64,000 bases of DNA from Candidatus Macondimonas diazotrophica (GTDB taxonomy: Bacteria; Pseudomonadota; Gammaproteobacteria; UBA5335). The stretch's first letter is position 1, and the number at the start of each line of letters is the position of its first letter. Location of the stretch: NCBI RefSeq assembly GCF_004684205.1, contig NZ_SRIO01000002.1, forward strand, positions 62,001 through 126,000, in the 5' to 3' direction. Positions 25,971 to 34,017 of the stretch are shown one piece after another. The notes below the pieces were generated by a model, which ran no database searches, had not been told where the DNA came from, and saw nothing but the letters and a program-made list of their open reading frames with translations. The translations under genes and the position numbers were made by a program.

Positions 25971-26585
25971 TCACCTCTGTCCTGAAAGGGCGACGCCCAA
26001 GCCTTGCAGGTAGGCAATCAGAGCGTCTTGCTCGGTCTTGCCGGCCAGTGTTGCGCCAGCGCCGTCGATGTCGGCGTCGCTGTAGGGAACGCCCAGTGTC
26101 TTGAGCGTGCGCATGTGGGCAGCGATGGTTTGGCCGTCGACCAGCTTGTCTGCCAGCCAGGGATAGCCCGGCATGTTGGATTCCGGTACGACATCGCGTG
26201 GGTTGTTCAGATGCACACGATGCCAGTCGTCCGAATAGCGTCCCCCGACCCGTGCCAGATCAGGTCCGGTGCGCTTGGAACCCCATTGGAACGGGCGGTC
26301 ATAGACGAATTCGCCGGCGACCGAGTAATGCCCGTAGCGCTCCGTCTCGGCACGGAACGGTCGCACCATCTGGGAATGGCAGTTGTAGCAGCCTTCCCGC
26401 ACGTAGATGTCGCGTCCCGCCAAGGTCAGGGCGGAATAGGGGGTGACGCCGGGCGCAGGCGTCGTGGTCTGGGCGCTGAAGATCAGCGGGACGATCTGGA
26501 CCAGCCCGCCGATGCTGATGACCACCGCAATCAGCACGGCCATCAGGGCAATGTTCTTTTCGACGAACTCATGTTGCTGAGACAT
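25971..26585 (-). CDS. ccoO: cbb3 oxidase subunit II, monoheme CcoO
   Basis: A 204-residue membrane-anchored cytochrome c. One N-terminal span ([24 protein letters not shown]) is followed by the heme site [17 protein letters not shown] and by the conserved [20 protein letters not shown] and [10 protein letters not shown] with the methionine ligand. ATG 26585 (MSQQHEF) is the family start; the longer open frame is chance. Second gene of the operon. Confidence 0.96.
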   Translation of the reverse strand: MSQQHEFVEKNIALMAVLIAVVISIGGLVQIVPLIFSAQTTTPAPGVTPYSALTLAGRDIYVREGCYNCHSQMVRPFRAETERYGHYSVAGEFVYDRPFQWGSKRTGPDLARVGGRYSDDWHRVHLNNPRDVVPESNMPGYPWLADKLVDGQTIAAHMRTLKTLGVPYSDADIDGAGATLAGKTEQDALIAYLQGLGVALSGQR

Positions 26586-26607
26586 CCGGGAAACTCCTGC
26601 AGCGACT

Positions 26608-28047
26608 TCAAAGATGGGCGGGGTCAGGCAACAGCACCGGAGCGGGTGTCGTCTTTTCGGCCATCTGGACGGTCTTGAACACATTCCACGCCATCATCAC
26701 CATGCCGGTCAGGTAGAGGAGTCCGCCGCTCAGGCGGATGGCGTAGTAGGGATAGGTCGCCTTCAGGCTTTCGATGAAGGTGTAGGTCAGCGTGCCGTCC
26801 GTATTTACCGCGCGCCACATGAGTCCCTGCATCACCCCCGAGATCCACATCGATCCGGCGTAAGCCGCGATCCCGATGGTGGCGATCCAGAAATGCCATT
26901 CGACCAGTCGCATGCTCCACATCTCCCGGCGGCCATACAGCCGCGGGATGAGGGCATACAGCGAGCCCATGGTGATGAAGCCGACCCAGCCGAGTGCGCC
27001 GGAATGCACGTGACCGATCGTCCAGTCGGTGTAATGCGACAGGGCGTTGACGGTCTTGATCGACATCATCGGTCCCTCGAAGGTGCTCATGCCGTAGAAC
27101 GATAGCGACACGATGAGGAACTTCAGAATGGGATCGGTGCGCAGTTTGTGCCAGGCACCCGAGAGGGTCATGATGCCGTTGATCATGCCGCCCCAGGACG
27201 GCGCCAGCAGCATCAGCGAGAACACCATGCCCAGCGACTGCGCCCAGTCGGGCAGCGCGGTGTAGTGCAGATGATGGGGGCCGGCCCACATGTAGATGGA
27301 AATCAGCGCCCAGAAGTGCACGATGGACAGGCGGTAGGAATAGATCGGTCGTTCCGCCTGCTTGGGCACGAAGTAGTACATCATGCCGAGAAAGCCGGCG
27401 GTGAGGAAAAAACCCACGGCATTATGCCCGTACCACCACTGCACCATGGCGTCAACGGCGCCGGCGTAGGCCGAGTAGGACTTCGTCGGTCCGGCGGGCA
27501 AGGCGGCGCTGTTGACGATGTGGAGCACCGCCACAGTGAGGATGAAGGCGCCATAGAACCAGTTGGCGACGAAGATGTGGGGAACTCGCCGCTTGATGAT
27601 GGTGCCGAAGAACACGACGGCGTAGGCGACCCAGACCACGGCGATCAGCAGATCGATGGGCCATTCCAGTTCCGCGTACTCCTTCCCCTGGGTCCAGCCC
27701 ATCGGCAACGAAATGGCCGCCAACAGGATGACCAACTGCCACCCCCAGAAAACAAAGGCGGCGAGCCCGTCGCTGAACAGGCGGGTATGGCAGGTTCGCT
27801 GGACCACATAGAACGAGGTGCCCATCAGCGCGCTGCCGCCGAAGGCGAAGATGACGGCATTGGTGTGCAGCGGGCGCAACCGGCCGTAGCTGAGCCACGG
27901 CAGATCGAAGTTGAGCGCGGGCCAGAGCAGTTGAGCGGCGATGAACACGCCCGCCACCATTCCCACCAAGCCCCAAATGACGGTTGCGATGGAGAACTGG
28001 CGAACGACGCGATCATTGTAGGTTTCGCTCGCATGAGTTGCCTGCAT
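26608..28047 (-). CDS. ccoN: cbb3 oxidase catalytic subunit I, CcoN
   Basis: A 479-residue heme-copper oxidase catalytic subunit with about 12 membrane spans; reduces O2 at a high-affinity heme b3-CuB site and pumps protons. Histidine ligands are visible in [14 protein letters not shown] (low-spin heme), [28 protein letters not shown] (CuB His and the cbb3 tyrosine region), [19 protein letters not shown] (two CuB His) and [17 protein letters not shown] (heme ligands). First gene of the operon ccoNOQP-x-ccoGHIS, 86 bp behind a perfect FNR box. Confidence 0.97.
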   Translation of the reverse strand: MQATHASETYNDRVVRQFSIATVIWGLVGMVAGVFIAAQLLWPALNFDLPWLSYGRLRPLHTNAVIFAFGGSALMGTSFYVVQRTCHTRLFSDGLAAFVFWGWQLVILLAAISLPMGWTQGKEYAELEWPIDLLIAVVWVAYAVVFFGTIIKRRVPHIFVANWFYGAFILTVAVLHIVNSAALPAGPTKSYSAYAGAVDAMVQWWYGHNAVGFFLTAGFLGMMYYFVPKQAERPIYSYRLSIVHFWALISIYMWAGPHHLHYTALPDWAQSLGMVFSLMLLAPSWGGMINGIMTLSGAWHKLRTDPILKFLIVSLSFYGMSTFEGPMMSIKTVNALSHYTDWTIGHVHSGALGWVGFITMGSLYALIPRLYGRREMWSMRLVEWHFWIATIGIAAYAGSMWISGVMQGLMWRAVNTDGTLTYTFIESLKATYPYYAIRLSGGLLYLTGMVMMAWNVFKTVQMAEKTTPAPVLLPDPAHL

Positions 28048-28133
28048 GGCGGGTTCCTTTTCTTGATGCGTTGAAAATCTGTAAATGGCGGAGAGGTCAG
28101 GACGAATTTTGCGCTGCTCGTGGTCGAGGGGCT

Positions 28134-28147
28134 TTGATCTATATCAA
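28134..28147 (-). promoter_or_regulatory. FNR box of the cco operon promoter
   Basis: TTGAT-CTAT-ATCAA is an exact match to the FNR/ANR consensus. Its centre (28140.5) is 94 bp from the ccoN ATG. An A/T-rich -10 candidate (CAAAAT region, about 28105-28111 on the minus strand) sits roughly 31 bp from the centre, the spacing of a class II activated promoter. The divergent hydrolase gene lies on the other side. Confidence 0.85.
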
Positions 28148-28303
28148 GGCGTGGTTCAATGGTTTTCTGCAGATATATTGAAGTTTCCAATAGTTAGTAT
28201 GTGGCATTGGCGCCCTGCGCGCGTGACCGGTCTGGTTCTAATTGACATGTAATTGTGGTAAAGACAGAGATTGGATTCGTGCAAATTCCTTCAAAGAGAC
28301 TTC

Positions 28304-29221
28304 ATGGAAGAAGTTGCTGTCCGCCTCCCGCGGTTGATCCCCGGGACAGTCTGGTCTTATCCCATCAGTCGCGACATGGAACTCCGTGGCCGCGAGTTTC
28401 TGCGCGGACGATCCACCCTGCTCCATTTCGTTCATGGCAATGGCCTGTGTGGTTTGGCGTATTGGCCGATGCTCAAGCCGCTGACCGATCGATACGATCT
28501 ATGCCTGCACGATGCCCAGGGACATGGCGACAGCGATGACGGGCATCGATTTCCGGGTTGGAACCTGAGCGCGGAACGCATGGCACAGGTGGTGTTTCAC
28601 CGGCGGCGTATCTGGGGACAGCGCGAGGTGATCGGGTGCGGACATAGTTTTGGGGGCGTGTTGACGTTGCTTGCGGCGGCGCGATACCCGAGCCTGTTCG
28701 ATGCGGTCATATTGCTCGATCCGATCATCTATCCGCGTTGGCTCGCCGGCGTGGCGGCTACGTCGTATTACACCGGCCTCAGTCGCTACAATCCCATGGC
28801 CTTGCGAGCTCGTCGTCGGCGGCGGGAATGGCCGAACCGTGCGGCGGCGCTCGAATATTTTCGCGATCGCGGCATGTTCGCCGGGTGGCGTGAGGATGCC
28901 TTGCATAGTTATGTCGACCATGCTTTGGCGAAACTGGCCTGTGGCAGCGTCGCGCTCAAGTGTCCGCCATGGGTTGAATCCCAAGTCTTTTCAGGTTTTC
29001 CCCGCGGCATATGGTTGGCGTTGCAGCGTATCTCCTGTCCGACATTGATTCTTTACGGACAGCATACCTATCGATTCATCCCACCGGCGGTGCGCCGTGC
29101 GCACGAGATCAACCCGCGTATCCAGACTCGGATGATGCCGGGCAATCATTTCTTCATGCAGCAGATGCCTGAGCGCACCAGCACCGCGATCGAGGCGTGG
29201 TTGGTTTCCCAGGGCTATTGA
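28304..29221 (+). CDS. Alpha/beta hydrolase
   Basis: A 305-residue alpha/beta hydrolase. The oxyanion region is LLHFVHGNGLCGLAYWPML, an H-D-A-x-GHG motif follows (LHDAQGHGDSDD), the nucleophile elbow is IGCGHSFGGVLTLLAA with the catalytic serine, and the late histidine is in MMPGNHFFMQQMPE. No signal peptide. ATG 28304 is preferred to the TTG at 28271. Its 3' end overlaps the convergent MFS gene by 7 bp. Esterase, lipase or haloperoxidase-like action cannot be separated by reading alone. Confidence 0.85.
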   Translation: MEEVAVRLPRLIPGTVWSYPISRDMELRGREFLRGRSTLLHFVHGNGLCGLAYWPMLKPLTDRYDLCLHDAQGHGDSDDGHRFPGWNLSAERMAQVVFHRRRIWGQREVIGCGHSFGGVLTLLAAARYPSLFDAVILLDPIIYPRWLAGVAATSYYTGLSRYNPMALRARRRRREWPNRAAALEYFRDRGMFAGWREDALHSYVDHALAKLACGSVALKCPPWVESQVFSGFPRGIWLALQRISCPTLILYGQHTYRFIPPAVRRAHEINPRIQTRMMPGNHFFMQQMPERTSTAIEAWLVSQGY

Positions 29222-30414
29222 GAACGCATTCCGGCAGGCGGGCCGACGGCGCTGAGTGCGCAGGGAATGGCGAGCAGGACCAGACTGCCGGCGATCAGGA
29301 AAATCCCGGGCAGGCCCACCCGAACCACGGCCAGGCCCAGGCCAAACTGGGCCAGGATGGTACCGATGTTGAAGGCTGCGACGAACAGGGACATGCCGCG
29401 TCCATGTTCGTGAGACGGGAGATGATTGATCAGCATCACGTTCAAGGTCGGGTAGGCGAGGGAATGACCGATACCCACCAGAATCCCGCACAGGACATAG
29501 ACTGACTGGCTGTCGATGCGCGCCAGCAAACTGGTTCCGGCGGCCATGGCGATGAGCGAGAGGGTGAGCACAAAGCGTTTGCTGTTCCCGTCGACCAGGT
29601 GGGAGAAGCCCAGGCGGATCATGATGGAGGTCAGGGCAAAGGCCAGTGTCAGCAGGGTGACCGGCTCAATCCCTCTCGCCAGCGCCTGGGGCTGGGAGAA
29701 TACCAGCACGGTTCCGAACGCGAGGCCCATGAGGAGAGCGCTGGTGGCGATCTTGCCGATCACCGGCTCGAAGGCAAGTCTGCGCCATGAGCGGGACGTG
29801 GCAGGACGCCGGCTTTCGCGTTGCGAGGTCGGCTCGGGGAGCCGCGAACCCACCAGCAAGGCCAGCAGGCTCCAGCCCGAGGCCAGCACGAAGACCGGGA
29901 TGAAGCCATGCATGTGGGCGACCCACTCCGCCAATGCGGGTGCCAAGCCGTAGGTGACGAGTGTCGAGACACCGAACAGGCCCAGCGCGCCACCGCGGCG
30001 CGCCGGATCGACCAGGTCCACGGCCAGCGTCGAGGAGTTGACGAACCAGCAGGCGAAAGCAAGGCCCTGTAGTCCCCGCAGGAGATAGGGGGTCGACCCC
30101 ATATCGCCCACGCCGATGAATGCCAGCGCGGTCAGGCCGAGCAGCCCTGCCCCCGCAATCAGGAACGGACGCCGACCGTGCCGATCCGAGCCACTGCCGA
30201 TGAAGGGAAGACACGCCACCATGCAAAGCCCATAGGCGGCCATGATGGTGCCGACCTGGCGATCGCTCGCCCCCAATTCCGTTATGAGATACTTCGGGAG
30301 CAGGAAAAACGTGGCGAAGCCCATGAAAAAACAAAAATTCGCAACCATCAGGCTCGCGAAGGGATGTTGATTCAGGCGGCGTTTCCAAGGGTGGCGGGTT
30401 GACTGATCCGGCAT
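29215..30414 (-). CDS. MFS transporter
   Basis: A 399-residue major facilitator superfamily permease with 12 predicted membrane spans. It starts FASLMVANFCFFMGFATFFLLPKYLITELG and contains the loop 2-3 signature GSGSDRHGRRPFLIAGAG (G-x-x-x-D-R-x-G-R-R). The fold resembles drug/metabolite efflux permeases of the YfcJ/YbcL kind. Start 30414 is chosen because the 220-residue upstream extension overlaps the nitroreductase on the other strand and lacks membrane character. Substrate unknown. Confidence 0.9.
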   Translation of the reverse strand: MPDQSTRHPWKRRLNQHPFASLMVANFCFFMGFATFFLLPKYLITELGASDRQVGTIMAAYGLCMVACLPFIGSGSDRHGRRPFLIAGAGLLGLTALAFIGVGDMGSTPYLLRGLQGLAFACWFVNSSTLAVDLVDPARRGGALGLFGVSTLVTYGLAPALAEWVAHMHGFIPVFVLASGWSLLALLVGSRLPEPTSQRESRRPATSRSWRRLAFEPVIGKIATSALLMGLAFGTVLVFSQPQALARGIEPVTLLTLAFALTSIMIRLGFSHLVDGNSKRFVLTLSLIAMAAGTSLLARIDSQSVYVLCGILVGIGHSLAYPTLNVMLINHLPSHEHGRGMSLFVAAFNIGTILAQFGLGLAVVRVGLPGIFLIAGSLVLLAIPCALSAVGPPAGMRSQ

Positions 30415-30480
30415 GAATATCCCCTGGGAGCGACAGCGCTGATTATAAACCGGCCATGACCGGGTCACAGGAGGACCGAC

Positions 30481-31149
30481 ATGCAATTCGACGAAGCGAT
30501 CAGGCGGCGCTATAGCGCGCGCGCATTTCAGGATCGCGAAGTGCCTCGAGCGCACCTTGAGGCCATCCTGGAGTCGGCGCGTCACACGCCCTCGTGGTGC
30601 AATACGCAACCGTGGGAGCCGGTAGTCACCGTTTCGCGGACGGCAACGGATCGCTTCCGTGAAGCCCTGTGGGCACACGTGCAGTCGGGTCGTACGCCGC
30701 AACCCGATCATCCGTTTCCGGTTCGCTACGAAGAGCCCCATGCCACGCGGCGCAAGCGCTGCGGCGGCGCGCTCTATACGGCCTTGGGCATCGCGCGGGA
30801 GAACAAGCGGGGCGCATTCGAACAGACACTGAAGAATTTCCGCCTGTTCGAGGCGCCGCATGTCCTGCTCGTGTTCTGCCACGAAAGCCTGGGGTTTTAC
30901 GGGGGCGTGGATTGCGGGTTGTATCTGCAATCCTTCCTGCTGGCCGCTCAGGCCCGGGACGTCCAGACCTGCGCCCAAGCAGCACTCGCGACCTATCCCG
31001 CCTTTGTCCGGGAATACTTTGACATGCCGGCGGATCGCAAGCTGCTGTTCGGCTGTTCCTTCGGCTATGCCGATCCCGATCATCCGGCCAATGGTTTTCG
31101 GACTGAGCGCGAAACCGTCGAGGCTCAGGTCCGTTTCGTGGATCGCTGA
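30481..31149 (+). CDS. Nitroreductase family flavoprotein
   Basis: A 222-residue FMN enzyme of the nitroreductase superfamily. The FMN phosphate motif RRYSARAFQDREVPRAHLEAILESARHTPSWCNTQPWEPVV opens the protein (residues about 8-50), and GVDCGLYLQSFLLAAQARDVQTCAQAALATYP and LLFGCSFGYADPDHPANGF cover the isoalloxazine and C-terminal parts. A GGAGG site precedes the ATG. Close relatives reduce nitroaromatics or enones with NAD(P)H. It is divergent from the MFS gene. Confidence 0.9.
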   Translation: MQFDEAIRRRYSARAFQDREVPRAHLEAILESARHTPSWCNTQPWEPVVTVSRTATDRFREALWAHVQSGRTPQPDHPFPVRYEEPHATRRKRCGGALYTALGIARENKRGAFEQTLKNFRLFEAPHVLLVFCHESLGFYGGVDCGLYLQSFLLAAQARDVQTCAQAALATYPAFVREYFDMPADRKLLFGCSFGYADPDHPANGFRTERETVEAQVRFVDR

Positions 31150-31223
31150 ACAGGCCGCGCGCCATCGTCCCGTGCCGGCTCAGGGAGGGCGCCGCGCCGA
31201 CCGGCGCGGATGTTTCGCGCAAT

Positions 31224-31244
31224 GGCATCGTTTATGACGATGCC
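31224..31244 (+). terminator. Hairpin downstream of the nitroreductase
   Basis: Stem GGCATCGT/ACGATGCC with a 5-nt loop (31224-31231 with 31237-31244), about 75 bp after the nitroreductase stop. There is no long U-tract (TTCCCG follows), so it is a weak terminator candidate. Confidence 0.45.
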
Positions 31245-31258
31245 TTCCCGAAATAAAT

Positions 31259-31292
31259 CGGGCGCCATCCCTGGGTTCAGAGGTGGCGCCCG
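31259..31292 (-). terminator. Terminator of the AlkB-like gene
   Basis: Inverted repeat CGGGCGCCA/TGGCGCCCG (31259-31267 with 31284-31292, loop rich in C and T). On the minus strand it is followed by ATTTATTT, and it lies 20 bp beyond the AlkB-like stop codon. Confidence 0.65.
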
Positions 31293-31311
31293 GTGATGAG
31301 CGAATCGGCGA

Positions 31312-32565
31312 TCAGGCCGTCGCCAATCGATCGGCAGGATGCGGCCTGGCAGATTCCGGCGCGGCTGGTCCGTTTTCCGCGAAATACCGCTTGGCGGCTT
31401 CCACCAGATCCGGGATTCCGCTCTGCAGATTTTCCGTCATGGCCAGACGGCGCTCTTCCGGCGTTGCCATGTTGAGGTCCCAATACAAGAGCTTCTGGGC
31501 CATCAGCTCGTTCCACAGCGGGGGGATCAGCGCAATGAGAAAGCTGATGCCGTAGCCGTAGATGGTCGTGGGCGCTTGATCACGAAAGGCTTTCAGGTCC
31601 CAGAACTCCACGCTGGCATCGGCGTGGTGGTGCGAGTGCCGCGAGATGGCCACGGTGACGTAATAGCTGGCCGTCACATTGCTGTTCCAGGCATGGCGCA
31701 CCTGCATGGGCTCGGTGGGCACCCGGACCAGCCCGTAATGCTCGATGTAGTTGGCCAGCTCCAGCGCTAGGTGGGTGACAAAGGTCACGCCCAGGATGCC
31801 GAGCAATCCGTACAGACCCGCCGCCCAGATGAAGAACACCACCACCAGAAGCTCCATGCCCCAGCCGCGCAGCGCCTTGTTGCGCCAATTCCAGGGTGAC
31901 TGCCCCATGCGCTGAAGGCGTTCGGCCTCCAGATCCCAGGTCATTTTCTTCTGACCGACGATGGAGCGAATCATGAAGTGATAGAAGTTCTCGCCCCGGC
32001 GTGCCGTGGCGGGGTCAGCCGGGGTGCAGACCAGGTTGTGATGACCATAGGGATGGCGGATCGAGAAGTGCGTGAACAGGCTGAACGCCTCGCCCAGCCG
32101 GCCGATGAACACGGCCAGTGGATTTTCGGTGCGATGCGTCAACTCATGGCCTACGGCGATGGAGGCGAGCGCCCCTGCCAGACCGCCCAGTCCGACGACA
32201 CCCACTGTGGTCCAGACGGTGCTGAGTTCGGCTTGGCGGCTCAGGATATCGACGCCTGTGATGGAACCGACGGCGGCACCGAGACCGAACAGATCGTTGG
32301 GCAGCCCCATATACCAGGCCACCAGCACGATCATGGCGATGCTGGCCAGTTGGCTGAAATACTGAATGGGGTAGAAGATCCATGCCTGTTCATAGGCCGG
32401 CTCTTCCTCGTAGCGTCCGGACAGAAGCTCGCCGATCAGCAAGGCGCCAATGGCGCTGGCGAAAAACGTGAACGGCCAGACTCCGCCAGTCAAGGTGATC
32501 GGGATGCCCGCCAGGACGATCCAGGTGCCGATGAAAAATCGGCTGTACTTCCAGATTGCGCTCAT
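31312..32565 (-). CDS. AlkB-family membrane di-iron hydroxylase (alkane 1-monooxygenase-like)
   Basis: A 417-residue membrane di-iron enzyme. All histidine boxes of the AlkB family are present: GHELTHR, then RHPYGHHNLVCTPADPATARRGE, the AlkB-specific NYIEHYGLVR, and SRHSHHHADAS. About six membrane spans lie between them. AlkB inserts oxygen at the terminal carbon of alkanes with electrons from rubredoxin; NYIEHYG separates it from plain fatty acid desaturases and XylM. No rubredoxin gene is visible nearby. ATG 32565 follows a GGAGGAG site. Its promoter region holds a TetR-type palindrome. The real substrate (alkane, fatty acid, terpenoid) is open. Confidence 0.87.
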   Translation of the reverse strand: MSAIWKYSRFFIGTWIVLAGIPITLTGGVWPFTFFASAIGALLIGELLSGRYEEEPAYEQAWIFYPIQYFSQLASIAMIVLVAWYMGLPNDLFGLGAAVGSITGVDILSRQAELSTVWTTVGVVGLGGLAGALASIAVGHELTHRTENPLAVFIGRLGEAFSLFTHFSIRHPYGHHNLVCTPADPATARRGENFYHFMIRSIVGQKKMTWDLEAERLQRMGQSPWNWRNKALRGWGMELLVVVFFIWAAGLYGLLGILGVTFVTHLALELANYIEHYGLVRVPTEPMQVRHAWNSNVTASYYVTVAISRHSHHHADASVEFWDLKAFRDQAPTTIYGYGISFLIALIPPLWNELMAQKLLYWDLNMATPEERRLAMTENLQSGIPDLVEAAKRYFAENGPAAPESARPHPADRLATA

Positions 32566-32614
32566 TGGTGTCTCCTCCACGCGCGAAATCAAACAGGCCC
32601 CTCAGCCTGTGCGA

Positions 32615-32654
32615 CCGCCTCGTGATACAGGTCATTGACCTAGGCGGCTTTTTT
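32615..32654 (+). terminator. Strong hairpin with T-tract in the AlkB-like leader
   Basis: Outer stem CCGCCT/AGGCGG (32615-32620 with 32642-32647) encloses a second stem AGGTCA/TGACCT, and CTTTTTT follows on the plus strand. It reads as a rho-independent terminator for plus-strand transcription, although no plus-strand gene ends nearby. On the minus strand it would fold in the 5' leader of the AlkB-like mRNA. Confidence 0.6.
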
Positions 32655-32664
32655 GTATGAGTTT

Positions 32665-32693
32665 ATTGTCCCACAGACTGAACGGTCGTTCAA
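32665..32693 (-). promoter_or_regulatory. Sigma-70-like promoter with TetR-type palindrome before the AlkB-like gene
   Basis: TGAACG-GT-CGTTCA (32679-32692) is a perfect 14-bp palindrome of the type bound by TetR-family repressors. On the minus strand TTGAAC (32693-32688), a -35 candidate, overlaps it and is followed after 17 bp by GACAAT (32670-32665), a -10 candidate. A repressor bound here would block transcription of the AlkB-like gene about 100 bp downstream. Confidence 0.55.
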
Positions 32694-32731
32694 TGACGGC
32701 GCCAAAAAACCGTAGGCTTCTAAGCTGGCGG

Positions 32732-33577
32732 TTACTTGACGGCGGTGACGATGCCGTAGATCCAGGCGCGGCCAATCAGGCAGGGATACTGGAGTTTGGC
32801 CGCGATGATGTTTCGAGTCTGGACCGGTGTGCGGATATGGAGCTTTTCCAGCAGCTTGCCACCCCACAGGGTGTATTTCGCGGCCAGATGCATGCGCCGT
32901 GACGACGGCAACACACGAGCACACGCATCGTCGAAGCGGATGTCGCGAAAGCCCAGATCGGTGAGATCGTGCTGGAATTGCTGGACGCCGGCGAGGTTGT
33001 CGACTGCCCAGCCATCGAGCCAGCGCTGGTAGTCTTCGCGTAGGTGCTCCGGAAAGGTGCTGTCGTTCATGAAGCCGTCGGTGATCACCAGGCGGCCGCC
33101 GGGTTTCAGTAGCCGGTAGGCTTCGCGGAGAAAGTCGCGCTTGTCGATGGCGTAGCTTACGCTTTCCATGCCGTAGATGCCGTCGAAAGATGCATCCGGC
33201 AACCCGGTATCGGTGTAGCTTCGGCGAACGAAATTCACTTGTCCTTGGAGGTTCCGCCGGCGGACCAGCTTCTCGGCCCGCGCCAGTTGGTCCGGCGAGA
33301 TGTTCACCCCCGTAACCTGCGCACCGCGGTTCTCGGCCATCCAGATGCTGGTGCCGCCGATCCCGCAGCCGGCGTCCATCAGTCGATGTCCCGGCTCGAG
33401 CTTGAGGCGTTCGGCAACCTGCCGGTTCATGTTGACTACCGCGGCATGAAGGCCGCGATGCTCGGCATCATGGTAGCCGTAGTGCAGTCCGAGATGCCGG
33501 AAGGTCCCCCAGATCATGAGGTAGTCGATGTGGCTTTCCCGGTAGTAGTCCAGGATTGATTGCTGCTGGGTGTCCAT
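32732..33577 (-). CDS. SAM-dependent methyltransferase (UbiE/SMT/CFA-like)
   Basis: A 281-residue class I methyltransferase. Motif I is HRLMDAGCGIGGTSIWMAE, the acidic strand-2 segment is VTGVNISPDQLARA, and motif post-II is DGIYGMESVSYAIDK with LLKPGGRLVITDGF. The pattern matches tocopherol/sterol or small-lipid C- and O-methyltransferases. ATG 33577 (MDTQQQS) is the likely start; the longer frame upstream runs into the divergent membrane gene. It lies upstream of the AlkB-like gene on the same strand but with a promoter-bearing 166-bp gap. Substrate unknown. Confidence 0.85.
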   Translation of the reverse strand: MDTQQQSILDYYRESHIDYLMIWGTFRHLGLHYGYHDAEHRGLHAAVVNMNRQVAERLKLEPGHRLMDAGCGIGGTSIWMAENRGAQVTGVNISPDQLARAEKLVRRRNLQGQVNFVRRSYTDTGLPDASFDGIYGMESVSYAIDKRDFLREAYRLLKPGGRLVITDGFMNDSTFPEHLREDYQRWLDGWAVDNLAGVQQFQHDLTDLGFRDIRFDDACARVLPSSRRMHLAAKYTLWGGKLLEKLHIRTPVQTRNIIAAKLQYPCLIGRAWIYGIVTAVK

Positions 33578-33692
33578 ACCATATCGCGGAGGTGGAAAAG
33601 GCCCGGCAAGTATAGCAGTCGATCCGCACGGCGCTTGCATTATGATAAATATGAGGAGGGGCATGTGCGGTGTGGCGAATGAGCCCGCCCCC

Positions 33693-33977
33693 ATGGAGAA
33701 CACAAGGATGTGGCACGCGGAGGGAAAGCGAGTGCGCCGCTGGTGGTCCGCAAAAAACCAAATACTGATCGAGCATCGGAGCCGGTTTCTGGTTCTGGGA
33801 TTCGGCCTGTGCCTGATCGCAACCTACTATTCGGCCAGCGTTCCCCGGGGTGGGCGCATGCTCGCTTACTTCTGGAGCCCGCAGGCTGACGTGGAGTTGC
33901 GGTTGGCTTTTATCCTCGGCGGGCTGTTCCTGTTCCTGGGGTTATGGGGCTACAAGCTGCGTCACGACGAGCGCTGA
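33693..33977 (+). CDS. Small membrane protein, unknown function
   Basis: From ATG 33693 this is a 94-residue protein with a basic N-terminus (KRVRRWWSAKNQILIEHRSR) and two membrane segments, FLVLGFGLCLIATYYSA and LRLAFILGGLFLFLGLWGYKL. I do not recognise a family. ATG 33708 is an alternative start; earlier ones overlap the divergent methyltransferase. It ends 40 bp from the end of convergent purL. Confidence 0.55.
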   Translation: MENTRMWHAEGKRVRRWWSAKNQILIEHRSRFLVLGFGLCLIATYYSASVPRGGRMLAYFWSPQADVELRLAFILGGLFLFLGLWGYKLRHDER

Positions 33978-34017
33978 TTTGCCCGACTGCGCTCCGAAAT
34001 ATTCGCACAGCGGCTGT

